A stretch of 64,000 nt of DNA. Origin: JAEKNW01 sp963677815. Lineage in GTDB: Bacteria; Cloacimonadota; Cloacimonadia; Cloacimonadales; JAFGVF01. Of this stretch, positions 35,554 through 44,931 are shown piece by piece (position 1 is the first letter of the stretch; the number at the start of each line of letters is the position of its first letter). Under the pieces are notes generated by a model, which made no database searches, was not told the origin of the DNA, and saw only the letters and a list, made by a program, of their open reading frames with translations. The stretch is from contig OY782499.1 of assembly GCA_963677815.1 (NCBI GenBank), forward strand, positions 372,001-436,000, in the 5' to 3' direction. The position numbers were made by a program, and so were the translations under genes.

Positions 35554-38500
35554 CTATTTCATTAAAATACCTTTAACCATCTGTGATTCAGTCTTTGTTT
35601 CCATTCTGAAGAAATAAATTCCTGAAGCACAATCTCTACCATCTAAATCTTTACCATTCCAAACTACATTATGGAAACCTTCAGCAAAGTTATCTCTTGT
35701 GATAGTATTAATCAACTGACCTCTTACATTAAAGACATTGATTGTGACATCATCAGCCTTATCCATGTAGAAATTAACTGTTGTTGATGGATTGAAAGGA
35801 TTAGGATAAACAGCTCTTAAGAGTGTCTTTGTAGGTATAACAATTTCAGCTGTATCATTATTTTGACTAATTCTAATTTGGATTGGTCCATGCATGAGAG
35901 AAGAACCATCAAATTCATTACTTTCTAACCAATAATAATAAGTTGTATTAATATCAGTTTCAGTATCTGTGAATATATAAGTAGAAGTAGTTGCTTCATT
36001 ATTAGCAGAAATTATTCTATCATTAACTTGAACTGCTGTTGAAACATCGTGACTTTCATTTCTAAACACATTATAGCCGGCAATACCACTTTCTGAATGT
36101 GTTTCCCATGTAAGCTGAGCATAATAATCAGATGTTTGTATAGCCATGAATGATGCAAGAGTTACAGGAAGGGTTTGGTCTCCTGTAGGTAAACCAGGTG
36201 TATTATTTGATGAGCTTTCTGTAACCCATACACCAGGTGCTGATTGGTAACTAGTATTACCAGAACCACCGACAGGTTCTAAGGTATCATCTATGATAGT
36301 TTCAGCTTTGGCTCCTGTGATGAGAACTAATTGCCAACGACGGGCTGTTGAGGTTCCAAAATACATAACCGTAGAACCTTGTAAGAAGTTTACACCTTCA
36401 GGCAAGCTACCTGCAATATTTTCAAAGTCAGTTCTATTGGTACCTCTTGTAATAATAATATAATTATTAGGAAGTATAGTAAAGTCACCTGTATAGGTAT
36501 CTAAATCAAAAGTAGACTCTAATGAACCATCTGCTCTAAGCATCAATAGGTTAATATTTTCTAAGGTAAGTAATTGATCAGAATTATTATAAAGTTCGAT
36601 ATATTCATCGTATGCATCACTAACTTCACTGATGTAAAGATTTCCTATTGATGGTTCAACTGATGAAGCAAATACATTTATATAGGCTGTCTTTGTTTCA
36701 GTTGATTCTGTTAATTCTTGATCATATACCAAGAGTTCAACAGTATAAGTACCAACAGAATTATATGTGAAAGTTGGATTAGCTAAAGCTGAATCCTCTT
36801 CTCCATCACCATTTAAATCCCAGCTATATAAATAACCAGGAACACCACCGATAGTTAAATCTGTGAAAGTTACTTCTTCTCCTACTGTAATAGAAGTTGT
36901 GTTTGCTGAAAAATCAGCCACTAAAGGATCTGGAGCAGTAATGGTATAAATTGCTTGAGAAATTGCACTATCAGTATCACCATCTTTTACAGCAAAAGCC
37001 TTAACTGTAGTATCTTCTGTTATAGTGAATGCAGCTAAATATTCTGTAGAACCTGTAGTTGGGTCATTACCATCTGTTGTATAATAAATAATAGCACCAT
37101 CTGTTAAACATGAAATTGTTACTTCAACAGAGTTTACATATTCTCCAGCTTCTGGAGAAATAACTGGGGTAGCAACTGTTCCAGCAATAATACCTGTTCC
37201 ATCAAAGGTGTGTGATCCTAAATAACTATAATTACCTTGAGGATAAATATCCCATTCGCAATTATCATCAGTAGTTCCGAAAGAAGATAAATTTGTCGGA
37301 TTAGGTGAATAAATTGATGATTTCCTAACAAGAGTCTGATCTGCTGTAGAACCACTTGTTCCTACAGGCCAAGAAGAACCTGGATCAACCCCAATCTGAC
37401 CTATAACATCAATCACACTTCCATCTTTTAGAAGAGCAACTGCATCATCACCATTAAATCCTAATGTATTAGTAATATTATCTGCAATATTTTGAATAGA
37501 ACTTGCAGCTTGGTTATATGCTATTACGTATACTTCATTAGTTGCTAACGTTCCACTCAAACTAATTGAATTACCAGAAGTTGAACCATTAACATATACT
37601 TCTACAGTATAAATACTTAAATCAACTGAACTTCCAGTTCCATTGAATAATTCAATTGCTTTATCATTACCCTTCTCAACATATTCTGAAATAAACAATT
37701 CAGAAGCAACATCAGGAGCTTCAGTTATAGTAATATAATCTACTTTTGTCTCTGAATCAGATCCTTTTGCGCCATCAGTAACTGTTAATTTTACAGTATA
37801 GGTTCCAGCTGAAGAATAAGAATGAGTAGGATTTTCATCAGATGAATCAGTAATAGTATCATTATTAAAATCCCAGGCATAAGTATATCCACCTGTACCA
37901 CCAGTTGATAAGTCAGTGAAAGTGATATTTTGGTCAACATAAGCAGATGTAATATTTGCCTCAAAATCAGCATTTAATGGTTGAGGGTCGGCAACAGTGT
38001 AATTTTGTTCACTTGAAGTTGTTTCATCTGAGTCATCATCCATTGCATATACTTCATAATACACGGTAGTTCCATCTAATTGAGCAGGGATGTCTGAATC
38101 TGTTACATAGGTATCACCTGAATCAATAGACATATCAATTGTGTTTGTTAGACTTCCACTTGAAGTACCCCAGTGTAATTCTGCACCAGATATTGTCCCA
38201 TCAGAATCAGTGATATCTGCAGAAACTGAAACAGTTGTTGAAGAAGTTATATTAGAACTTGGTGTTTGAACAATGTTATCAATTGAAGGAGAAGCATTTC
38301 CTCCAGCAGAATAATCTGTTACTGAAAAATCATCTATAAAAAGATGGGCATTCTGGTAATCAGAAAGTACTCTTATGTAGACTGTGGTTGATGCGTCATT
38401 AACATCAAATGAATAATCTACATAACTTTGATTTGCACTTGCTCCTAAAGTATGAGTGTCTAAACTTGTAAAGTCAGTACCATTAGTTGACTTTTGTAGT

Positions 38501-38817
38501 ACAAATACATTGGTATCAGAACCGTTAATGAAAGCGTATTTAAAGCTAACAGTTCCAATTGTATTAAGAGCAGGAGTAGTAATATGAGCACCAGCTTTAT
38601 CATCATTTATAGTAAAGCCATAAGATCCGGCTGATGTGTTTGCATAGGAAAAGTTACCAGCTTCGACTTTAGTCCAAACTCTTCCACTAATAGTAACTGA
38701 AGTAGCACTATAAGTTGTGCTTGGATTACTTTGAAAATCTTCAGTCCAAGTATCTGCTAATAGATTAGAACTAATTAACAGTATTACAGCTATAAAAATA
38801 AAAAATATTTTCTTCAT
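35554..38817 (-). CDS. Large modular secreted protein with PKD, lamin-tail and type IX sorting domains
   Basis: 1087 residues. Order: signal peptide (1-21); a MAM/jelly-roll-like domain (22-170; TFSVT-type strands, FIDDFSVTDYSAG); an Ig-like domain (about 173-278); PKD 1 (about 283-365; YTYAWDFNNDTITDSSDENP); lamin-tail domain 1 (about 370-540; ELFISEYVEKGNDKAIELFN); a chitobiase-type beta domain (about 550-630; DGAIIYYTTDGNDPT); PKD 2 (about 635-720); lamin-tail domain 2 (about 725-870; NLYISEVSDAYDEYIELYNN); a fibronectin-like domain (about 890-1000); and a sorting domain (YPNPFNPSTTVNFYMDK, ending MVKGILMK). Probably displayed on the surface through type IX secretion. Function unknown; adhesion or matrix binding is plausible. 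Confidence 0.88.
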   Translation of the reverse strand: MKKIFFIFIAVILLISSNLLADTWTEDFQSNPSTTYSATSVTISGRVWTKVEAGNFSYANTSAGSYGFTINDDKAGAHITTPALNTIGTVSFKYAFINGSDTNVFVLQKSTNGTDFTSLDTHTLGASANQSYVDYSFDVNDASTTVYIRVLSDYQNAHLFIDDFSVTDYSAGGNASPSIDNIVQTPSSNITSSTTVSVSADITDSDGTISGAELHWGTSSGSLTNTIDMSIDSGDTYVTDSDIPAQLDGTTVYYEVYAMDDDSDETTSSEQNYTVADPQPLNADFEANITSAYVDQNITFTDLSTGGTGGYTYAWDFNNDTITDSSDENPTHSYSSAGTYTVKLTVTDGAKGSDSETKVDYITITEAPDVASELFISEYVEKGNDKAIELFNGTGSSVDLSIYTVEVYVNGSTSGNSISLSGTLATNEVYVIAYNQAASSIQNIADNITNTLGFNGDDAVALLKDGSVIDVIGQIGVDPGSSWPVGTSGSTADQTLVRKSSIYSPNPTNLSSFGTTDDNCEWDIYPQGNYSYLGSHTFDGTGIIAGTVATPVISPEAGEYVNSVEVTISCLTDGAIIYYTTDGNDPTTGSTEYLAAFTITEDTTVKAFAVKDGDTDSAISQAIYTITAPDPLVADFSANTTSITVGEEVTFTDLTIGGVPGYLYSWDLNGDGEEDSALANPTFTYNSVGTYTVELLVYDQELTESTETKTAYINVFASSVEPSIGNLYISEVSDAYDEYIELYNNSDQLLTLENINLLMLRADGSLESTFDLDTYTGDFTILPNNYIIITRGTNRTDFENIAGSLPEGVNFLQGSTVMYFGTSTARRWQLVLITGAKAETIIDDTLEPVGGSGNTSYQSAPGVWVTESSSNNTPGLPTGDQTLPVTLASFMAIQTSDYYAQLTWETHSESGIAGYNVFRNESHDVSTAVQVNDRIISANNEATTSTYIFTDTETDINTTYYYWLESNEFDGSSLMHGPIQIRISQNNDTAEIVIPTKTLLRAVYPNPFNPSTTVNFYMDKADDVTINVFNVRGQLINTITRDNFAEGFHNVVWNGKDLDGRDCASGIYFFRMETKTESQMVKGILMK

Positions 38818-38864
38818 CTTTCCTCCAAATCATTTTACATTATTAATATATTCGATTTGTATCT

Positions 38865-38893
38865 AAAATATTAAAGTCTTTAACACTTGTCAA
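38865..38893 (-). promoter_or_regulatory. Putative promoter of the modular secreted protein gene
   Basis: On the minus strand TTGACA (38888-38893), 17-base spacer, TATTTT (38865-38870), about 48 bases before the start. The -35 box is perfect, the -10 box matches 4 of 6. Confidence 0.45.
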
Positions 38894-39083
38894 ATATTAT
38901 ATTTTAAAAGTATCAACTTATATTATTAATTTACTGGAAGTTAGCTTAGAATCGCTTTTTACAGAAGTTATTAATATTTCTTAATATTTATAAAATGCTG
39001 GAGAATTTGGCTAATAAACAATTTATGGATTATCTGTTTTCTTTAATAATGTCTCATTTATGCCACGCTCTTTTATATTACAA
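38894..39083. other. AT-rich intergenic stretch, nothing recognised
   Basis: Part of the 313-base gap between the modular secreted protein gene and ftcD. Apart from the promoter-like boxes and the ftcD terminator on either side, no gene, repeat or hairpin was seen. Confidence 0.5.
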
Positions 39084-39115
39084 TAAAAAAAGCTCGGTTT
39101 CCCGAGCTTTAATAT
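39084..39115 (-). terminator. Terminator after ftcD
   Basis: AAAGCTCGG-TTT-CCGAGCTTT type hairpin (39090-39110) with A and T runs on either side; on the minus strand it is followed by seven T residues. It ends the prfA-CNNM-ftcD gene string. Confidence 0.88.
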
Positions 39116-39130
39116 ATATAAAGTAAATTA

Positions 39131-40795
39131 TTAAAGTCTATTCAAGATATCTTTTTCAACATCAAGAGCTAGTTTATCAGTATTTTGCCAGATTTCTTTA
39201 GCTTTATTAGTGATATCTTCTTTAAATTTTGCATCAGAAATGCCTGCCATATTAATCATAACATTAAGATAAGCAGCTTTAGCACCAGCATTTGCGGTTA
39301 AAGCAGCAACACCAGCATCAGAGAGGGCATTTGTATTGCCAATAACAGCTACTTTTTCAGCTAATTGAACTGCATCCCAGCAAATTTCCAGAGTTTTAAG
39401 AGGGATTAAGATAGCTTCTTTAGTTGCTTCTTCCATAGCTTGAGCTCTGATTGCTTTATCTTCATCAGTCTTCTTAGGAAGTTTCATAGCATCCATCATA
39501 ACATAGAAGGCTTGAGTATCTTCATCAACAGCAGAGATAGCTCTTTCTTTGATTGATTGCCCTTCTTCAGCATATTTCTTAGCCTCAGCTTGAACTTTGT
39601 CATAACCCTTCTTACGAACAGTAAGGTTTGATACCATAGCTGAAAGAGCACCTGACATAGCCACGCAAACAGCAGCAACAGAACCACCACCTGGAGCAGG
39701 GGAGTCAGTTGAGAGTTCATCTGTAAAATCAGTAATAGTCATATTAACAAGATTTTCTGGATTAGAGATTGCGTATTCAATAACTTTTTTATCTAAATCA
39801 AATTCTGCTAAATCATCTAAGCCCATTGATTTAACAGCAGTTTCCATGATTTTTCTTTCAGGGATACCAGCTGATTCGCCCATTCTTTTTAAGTAATATT
39901 TACCTGCTTGAACTAGGGCTTCCTTAGGGGTCAAGCCAACTAATTCAGAACCTGTAACATGGATACCTTTAGCAAGGGCTAATTCACGAACTTTTTCTAG
40001 AACTTCATGAACAGGGGTAATTTTGTAGTTAGTTAAATTAATAGAAATCTGAGCTCTATCATATTCATCTATAAACCAACCAACAGCTTTACATTCCTTA
40101 AAGATTCCTGGAGTCATAACTTTATTCCCCTTAGCATCTTTAATCAATTTACCTTTTTCGTCACGAGCTGTACGACCCTTTTCTCTAATATCAAGGGCAA
40201 TATCATGAGCTTTAGCTTTATCACGAGTGTTTAAATTAATATTATAAGCTATAAGGAATTCTCTTACACCTATTGCTGTAGCACCAGATTTAGCATTGAA
40301 TTGATGAGGACCAAAGTCTGGTTTCCAATCAGGGTCTTGCATTTTTTTAGGAAGAGCTTCATATTCACCTTTTCTTACATTCGCAAGATTTTTCCATTCA
40401 GGTTTTGAAGCAGAGTACTCGTATAAGTAAACAGGAATACCTAATTCATCACCAACTCTTTGACCTAGTTTTTTGGAATATTCGATACATTCTTCCATAG
40501 ATACTTCTGAGATAGGTATCAAAGGGCAAACGTCAGTAGCACCCATTCTTGCATGTGTACCATGGTGTTTTGTCATATCAATAACTTGACCAGCTGTTTT
40601 TATAGCTTGGAAAGCAGCTTCGATAACAGCATCAGGAGTACCAACAAAAGTAAAAACAGTACGATTGGTTTCAGCTCCTGGATCGACATCTAAGAGAGTT
40701 ACATTATTAACTGAACATATAGAAGCAGCAATAGCATCTAATATCTTCTTATCACAACCTTCACTAAAATTAGGAACGCATTCGATAAGTTTCAT
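39131..40795 (-). CDS. ftcD: Glutamate formimidoyltransferase / formiminotetrahydrofolate cyclodeaminase fusion
   Basis: 554 residues. Residues 1-about 325 are the formiminotransferase (MKLIECVPNFSEGCDKKILD, HHGTHARMGATDVCPLIP, ISINLTNYKITPVHEVLE, GSELVGLTPKEAL). After a linker, residues about 350-554 are the cyclodeaminase (FTDELSTDSPAPGGGSVAAV, ANAGAKAAYLNV). The enzyme moves the formimino group from formiminoglutamate to tetrahydrofolate and releases ammonia, the end of histidine degradation. The bifunctional fusion is typical of animals and some anaerobic bacteria. The glutamate product can feed fermentation. No other hut gene is in the window; it lies at the end of the prfA operon, 16 bases after the CNNM-type gene. 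Confidence 0.96.
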   Translation of the reverse strand: MKLIECVPNFSEGCDKKILDAIAASICSVNNVTLLDVDPGAETNRTVFTFVGTPDAVIEAAFQAIKTAGQVIDMTKHHGTHARMGATDVCPLIPISEVSMEECIEYSKKLGQRVGDELGIPVYLYEYSASKPEWKNLANVRKGEYEALPKKMQDPDWKPDFGPHQFNAKSGATAIGVREFLIAYNINLNTRDKAKAHDIALDIREKGRTARDEKGKLIKDAKGNKVMTPGIFKECKAVGWFIDEYDRAQISINLTNYKITPVHEVLEKVRELALAKGIHVTGSELVGLTPKEALVQAGKYYLKRMGESAGIPERKIMETAVKSMGLDDLAEFDLDKKVIEYAISNPENLVNMTITDFTDELSTDSPAPGGGSVAAVCVAMSGALSAMVSNLTVRKKGYDKVQAEAKKYAEEGQSIKERAISAVDEDTQAFYVMMDAMKLPKKTDEDKAIRAQAMEEATKEAILIPLKTLEICWDAVQLAEKVAVIGNTNALSDAGVAALTANAGAKAAYLNVMINMAGISDAKFKEDITNKAKEIWQNTDKLALDVEKDILNRL

Positions 40796-40811
40796 AAATT
40801 CCTCCGGTTAT

Positions 40812-42047
40812 TTATTTTAATTTTTTAACTTTCACTTTTTCAATTTTTCTTTCAGTAGCTTGAATTACTTGGATTCTAAAGCCTTCAATATTCACATATT
40901 GTCCTAATTTGGGGATTTTTTCAATAGTATCAATAATAAGCCCAGCCAGGGTTTTATAGTTACCTTCAGGCAGTTCTATTTCATATTCATCATTCAAATC
41001 ATCTACTTCACAATCTCCGCTTATGATATAGGTATCCTCGCTAATTTTGACAACATCTGAGGAATCATCTTCATGGTCATATTCGTCTTCAATATCACCA
41101 ACAATTTCTTCCATAATATCTTCAAAAGTTACTATACCTGAGGTTCCCCCATAAGAGTCAACGACAACGGTCATAGACTTCTTTTGTTTCTGCATTTCTT
41201 GCATTAGGACATTAAGGCTAATATTTTCAGGTGAGAAGTAAGGTTCTCTTAGCAGATCTTTGGCTTTAGCATCAGGACTTAAGTCTTTTTTAAGAATATC
41301 GTAAATAATTAAAATACCCGTAATATTATCTACAGTCTCACAGAATACAGGATAACGGGTGAAACCTTCTTCTCTAACTACTTCAAGAATTTCAGCAAGG
41401 GGTGTATTTTCTTCAAAACCAATTATATCTCTTCTAGGCACCATAATATCTTCAGCAGTTAAAGTATTAAATTCCAGCATTTCCTCTAGCATTTCTTTTT
41501 GGGGATGGGAAATATTTTTATCTTCTTTAGTATTAGCTAAGAAGAGGGCCAAATCATCTTTAGTCAGATAGGCCAAAGAATGAGGACCAGAGATATTGAA
41601 TCTTTTATATAACCAATCATTGAGCCAAGTTACAACAGCAACAAAAGGTTTTAGAATGTAGTAAGATACTTTCAAGAAGGTAAAAGTCCTTGGGACAATT
41701 GAATTTGAATAGTCTCTGAAAACTATTTTAGGGATGATTTCCCCGATCAGGAAGACTAGAACACCGATAAGTAAGGAAACATATTCTTGTTTAAAAGCAC
41801 CACTATTATGAGCAATGACAGTAGCGACAGCTGCTAACAAAATGTTTACTATATTATTTCCGATTAGAATAGTCCCAAAGAATTTATCAGGTTTTGTAGC
41901 AAAATTTAGGAGTTCTTTCTTACGCCTGTCAATTTTTGCATCTTTTTCTAAGCGTAGCATGTCCAAAGAGACAATACCAGTCTCTAATCCAGAAAATAAA
42001 AATGAGAGCAGAAACAATACAATAAGTACTAGAATATTTAGTAACAT
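40812..42047 (-). CDS. CNNM/CorC (hemolysin-like) transmembrane CBS-domain protein
   Basis: 411 residues. N-terminal DUF21/CNNM membrane domain with about four hydrophobic segments (ILVLIVLFLLSFLFSGLETG, TILIGNNIVNILLAAVATVI), then a CBS pair (about 200-320; EDIMVPRRDIIGFEENTPLA, VVVDSYGGTSGIVTFEDIME) and a C-terminal CorC/HlyC domain (about 335-405; ISGDCEVDDLNDEYEIELPE). The family moves or regulates magnesium or other divalent cations; the hemolysin name is historical. It follows prfA by 22 bases and precedes ftcD. Confidence 0.93.
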   Translation of the reverse strand: MLLNILVLIVLFLLSFLFSGLETGIVSLDMLRLEKDAKIDRRKKELLNFATKPDKFFGTILIGNNIVNILLAAVATVIAHNSGAFKQEYVSLLIGVLVFLIGEIIPKIVFRDYSNSIVPRTFTFLKVSYYILKPFVAVVTWLNDWLYKRFNISGPHSLAYLTKDDLALFLANTKEDKNISHPQKEMLEEMLEFNTLTAEDIMVPRRDIIGFEENTPLAEILEVVREEGFTRYPVFCETVDNITGILIIYDILKKDLSPDAKAKDLLREPYFSPENISLNVLMQEMQKQKKSMTVVVDSYGGTSGIVTFEDIMEEIVGDIEDEYDHEDDSSDVVKISEDTYIISGDCEVDDLNDEYEIELPEGNYKTLAGLIIDTIEKIPKLGQYVNIEGFRIQVIQATERKIEKVKVKKLK

Positions 42048-42069
42048 TTTCCTACTTCTTAATTATAAA

Positions 42070-43137
42070 TTAGTTATTTATTTGTTCATTCTTATAAGCA
42101 ATTTTTAGTGCTTCAATGAACTCGTTAATATCTCCTGCCATAATTTGATCAAACTTATAAGATGTCAAATTAATTCTGTGATCAGTGACTCTTGATTGAG
42201 GGAAGTTGTAAGTTCTAATTTTTGCACTACGATCACCAGTACCTACTTGTGATTTCCTGGTAGCAGAAATTTCTGCTTCTTGCTTAGCGATTTCCATATC
42301 AAGTAATCTTGATCTTAGAACTTTCATAGCTTTATCTTTGTTTTTAATTTGAGATTTCTCATCTTGACAGGTAATTACTAAACCCGTTGGAAGATGAGTA
42401 ATTCTTACGGCTGAGTCTGTTGTATTAACACTCTGTCCACCATTTCCAGAAGAACGATAGACATCTATTTTCAAATCATTTTGATTTATTTCAACATCTA
42501 CATCGTCTGCTTCAGGTAGAACAGCCACTGTAATAGCAGAGGTATGAATTCTTCCACTTGCTTCGGTTTCAGGAACTCTTTGTACACGATGAACCCCTGA
42601 TTCAAATCTCATAGTACCAAAAACATTATCTCCTCTTAACATGAAGGTGATTTCACGATAACCACCTTTATCAGTCATGTTTGAAGATAGTATTTCCATT
42701 TTCCAGCCTTGATTTGCCACGAAGTAACTATACATTCTAAAGAGGTCTGCTGCAAAAAGAGCTGCTTCTTCTCCACCTGTTCCAGCTCGAATTTCAACAA
42801 TAGCATCCTTATCATCGTTAGGATCTTTTGGAGCTAGCATTTCCTTTAGGGTTTCCGTTAGCTCCTCTAATCTTTCTTCGGATTCTTCAATATCCATTTT
42901 GGCTAATTCTTGCATTTCTTTATCTTTTTCATGAGCTAACAAGTCTTTAGAGTCTTTAATATTTTGCTCAATTTCTAAGTATTCTTTATGAGTAGTTAAG
43001 ATATCCTCTAATTCTTTGAAGCGTTTGGAAATTTTACCATAAACTCTTCTATCTGACATTATTTTTTGGTCATATACTTGTTCTCTTAACTTGGTATGTT
43101 CTTCTATTAATAATTCTAATTTATCTTGAGGTATCAT
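42070..43137 (-). CDS. prfA: Peptide chain release factor 1
   Basis: 355 residues, the usual RF1 length. Recognises UAA/UAG stop codons and triggers peptidyl-tRNA hydrolysis. The GGQ motif is present in RSSGNGGQSVNTTDSAVRIT, preceded by RVQRVPETEASGRIHTSAIT and the RF1-type AGTGGEEAALFAADLFRMYS. An AGGAG ribosome site lies at 43143-43147, about 11 bases from the edge of a foldback element, so that element occupies most of the leader. In many bacteria rpmE, DUF1385 and prfA are neighbours, as here. Confidence 0.97.
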   Translation of the reverse strand: MIPQDKLELLIEEHTKLREQVYDQKIMSDRRVYGKISKRFKELEDILTTHKEYLEIEQNIKDSKDLLAHEKDKEMQELAKMDIEESEERLEELTETLKEMLAPKDPNDDKDAIVEIRAGTGGEEAALFAADLFRMYSYFVANQGWKMEILSSNMTDKGGYREITFMLRGDNVFGTMRFESGVHRVQRVPETEASGRIHTSAITVAVLPEADDVDVEINQNDLKIDVYRSSGNGGQSVNTTDSAVRITHLPTGLVITCQDEKSQIKNKDKAMKVLRSRLLDMEIAKQEAEISATRKSQVGTGDRSAKIRTYNFPQSRVTDHRINLTSYKFDQIMAGDINEFIEALKIAYKNEQINN

Positions 43138-43162
43138 TTTAACTCCTAAATTAATTATTTAA

Positions 43163-43284
43163 CCCAGATGGTGCAGTAGAGCTTTAGTAATACTTCGCTA
43201 AAGCTACGTATCACAGGCGAAGAGTGCAGATTCTTTTGCAAAAGAATATAGTGCTATTCTCAAAGATCTATTGCATTATTTGGG
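43163..43284 (+). mobile_element. FB1 foldback element, copy 3 (within the DUF1385-prfA gap)
   Basis: 122 bp from CCCAGATGGTGCAGTAGAG to ATTGCATTATTTGGG, flanked by exact TTTAA duplications (43158-43162 and 43285-43289). The left arm carries the TTCGCTAAAGCTACG module (43193-43208); GCAGATTCTTTTGC and GCAAAAGAATATAGTGC form the inner stem. The inner AT-rich centre seen in copies 4 and 5 is absent. Its right end overlaps and supplies the 3' end of the DUF1385 gene; its left end lies just upstream of the prfA ribosome site. Confidence 0.85.
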
Positions 43285-44225
43285 TTTAAGTGTGTTAAAT
43301 TTTCGTAATCGGATGTATCAATATCCAAAGCTGATTTCATAGCAATAACAGCACATTCTATCATCTCGTCAGTTGGAGGCTGAGTAGTTATTCTCTGAAG
43401 AGCTAGTCCTGGAAAAGTGAACAATTTAACTAGGGGATTATTAATATTTTTCCCAGAGAATTTTAAAACTTCATAAGATATTCCAGATACTAATGGAATG
43501 AGCGGGAAATGGATTAATAATCTTTGCCACCAAGCTATATCTGCAATCCAATAACTTTGGACAAGTGTATCAACTATTGAAAATAATAAAATTGCGATAA
43601 GCATTACTAAGAAAATGAAGCTTGTTCCACAACGTGGATGAAGAGTAGTAAACTTTTGAACACTTGCAGGATCTAAGTCCGCTTGTTTTTCCCAAGCATG
43701 TACACTCTTATGTTCTGCACCATGGTATTGAAATACTCTTTTTACATCCTTCAATTTACTAATCGCCCAAACATAAGTTATAAAGAAAATAATCCTTATA
43801 GAACCAGCTAGGAGATTAAAAAGGGCATTGTTTTCCATTTTTTGACTTAAAAAATATGGTACTACACCAAAGAGAAGGATAGCAAAACCAAAAGCGAACA
43901 GATAGGAAAAGAACTCTTCACTCTTTTTCCTCAAATCAGACTTAGCTGCTTCTTTTTCATCAGTATAATCTAATTCATAGCGAGAAGCTGAAAAAGTTAG
44001 TGTTTTTATACCTATAATCATCATCTCTATTAAGGAGACAAAACCTCTAATAAAAGGTATTCCTAGTATTTTGATTCTTTTTGTTATACTATCAAATTTA
44101 TCTTTCTTTAACTCCAAAGAGCCATCTTTTCTTCTTACACAGGTTGCGATATGCTGAGGACCACGCATCATTACGCCTTCTATGACTGCTTGTCCACCAA
44201 TTGCAATCTCTTTCACTTTACCCAT
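43260..44225 (-). CDS. DUF1385 family membrane protein
   Basis: 321 residues. Begins with the family signature IAIGGQAVIEGVMMRGPQH; HGAEHKSVHAWE and FTTLHPRCGTSFIFLVML are the other conserved blocks. Several hydrophobic segments (about 108-128, 138-158, 205-225, 238-262) make it an integral membrane protein of unknown function. It sits between rpmE and prfA, as in many bacteria. The last eight residues (NPNNAIDL) and the TGA stop are encoded by the right terminal repeat of foldback copy 3 plus two bases of its target duplication, so the original C-terminus was altered by the insertion. Confidence 0.93.
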   Translation of the reverse strand: MGKVKEIAIGGQAVIEGVMMRGPQHIATCVRRKDGSLELKKDKFDSITKRIKILGIPFIRGFVSLIEMMIIGIKTLTFSASRYELDYTDEKEAAKSDLRKKSEEFFSYLFAFGFAILLFGVVPYFLSQKMENNALFNLLAGSIRIIFFITYVWAISKLKDVKRVFQYHGAEHKSVHAWEKQADLDPASVQKFTTLHPRCGTSFIFLVMLIAILLFSIVDTLVQSYWIADIAWWQRLLIHFPLIPLVSGISYEVLKFSGKNINNPLVKLFTFPGLALQRITTQPPTDEMIECAVIAMKSALDIDTSDYENLTHLNPNNAIDL

Positions 44226-44246
44226 TTTTTTATCCTTTACTTATTA

Positions 44247-44283
44247 TAAAAAAAACACCACAGGCGTAATGCTACTGTGGTGC
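44247..44283 (-). terminator. Terminator or attenuator after rpmE
   Basis: Perfect 8-bp arms CACCACAG / CTGTGGTG (44256-44263 and 44275-44282); on the minus strand followed by eight T residues. It lies between rpmE and the DUF1385 gene. Confidence 0.9.
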
Positions 44284-44298
44284 AAAATTGTTAATAAT

Positions 44299-44505
44299 CT
44301 ACTTTTTGTCTTTGCTATATTTTTGCTTAAACTTCTCTACACGGCCTGCAGTATCAAGTAATTTTTCTTTACCTGTATAGAATGGATGACATTCATTACA
44401 GATAGAAACATTGATATCACCAGAAGTAGATTTTGTTTCGAAAGTGTTTCCACACATACAAGTAACTTTAACTTTTTTATAGTTAGGATGGATTCCTTGT
44501 TTCAT
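44299..44505 (-). CDS. rpmE: 50S ribosomal protein L31 (zinc type)
   Basis: 68 residues. Contains the C+ type zinc ligands Cys16, Cys18, Cys36 and Cys39 (VTCMCGNTF and SICNECHPFYTGKEKLLDT). The ending GRVEKFKQKY is typical. A structural protein of the large ribosomal subunit; the zinc form also serves as a zinc store in other bacteria. Followed by a strong terminator. A TTGACA box (44592-44597, minus strand) lies about 90 bases upstream but without a good -10. Confidence 0.97.
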   Translation of the reverse strand: MKQGIHPNYKKVKVTCMCGNTFETKSTSGDINVSICNECHPFYTGKEKLLDTAGRVEKFKQKYSKDKK

Positions 44506-44753
44506 CTTTAACTCCTATTTATTATCATTAATTATTTATCTATTGCCTCTTACAATTTCGTATTTAACATAAAAATTAGCATCTGCTTATGTGTCAATAT
44601 TTTTCTTAAATTTTTATGGATTTAACTATTTGAGACTCACTAACATTAAGTTACAGTCCCATGAAATACACGACAAAAGTATCTATGGACTGACAGCCAG
44701 ATTCTCCAAGCTAATCGCTTGCTTTGTGGAAACAAGGAAGCTAAGGACTTAAA

Positions 44754-44914
44754 CCCAGATAATATAGTAGAACTTTATTGAAGAGTGCAGATTATTCTAG
44801 CAAAATAGCTTACAAAATTTTGACGCATATAATATATATATTCGGAGAAATTATGGAAGTTACTTTTGCAGAATAATATAGTGCTATTCACAAAGGTCTA
44901 CTGCATTGTTTGGG
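44754..44914 (+). mobile_element. FB1 foldback element, copy 4
   Basis: 161 bp from CCCAGATAATATAGTAGAAC to CTGCATTGTTTGGG, flanked by exact TTAAA duplications (44749-44753 and 44915-44919). Near-palindromic throughout: AGCAAAATAGCTTACA on the left pairs with the GTTACTTTTGC side on the right, around an ATATAATATATATATTCGG centre. Very similar over its whole length to copy 5 (62233-62392). Lies in the 852-base gap between rpmE and the Zn-ribbon gene. Confidence 0.88.
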
Positions 44915-44931
44915 TTAAACTATCCTTGATC

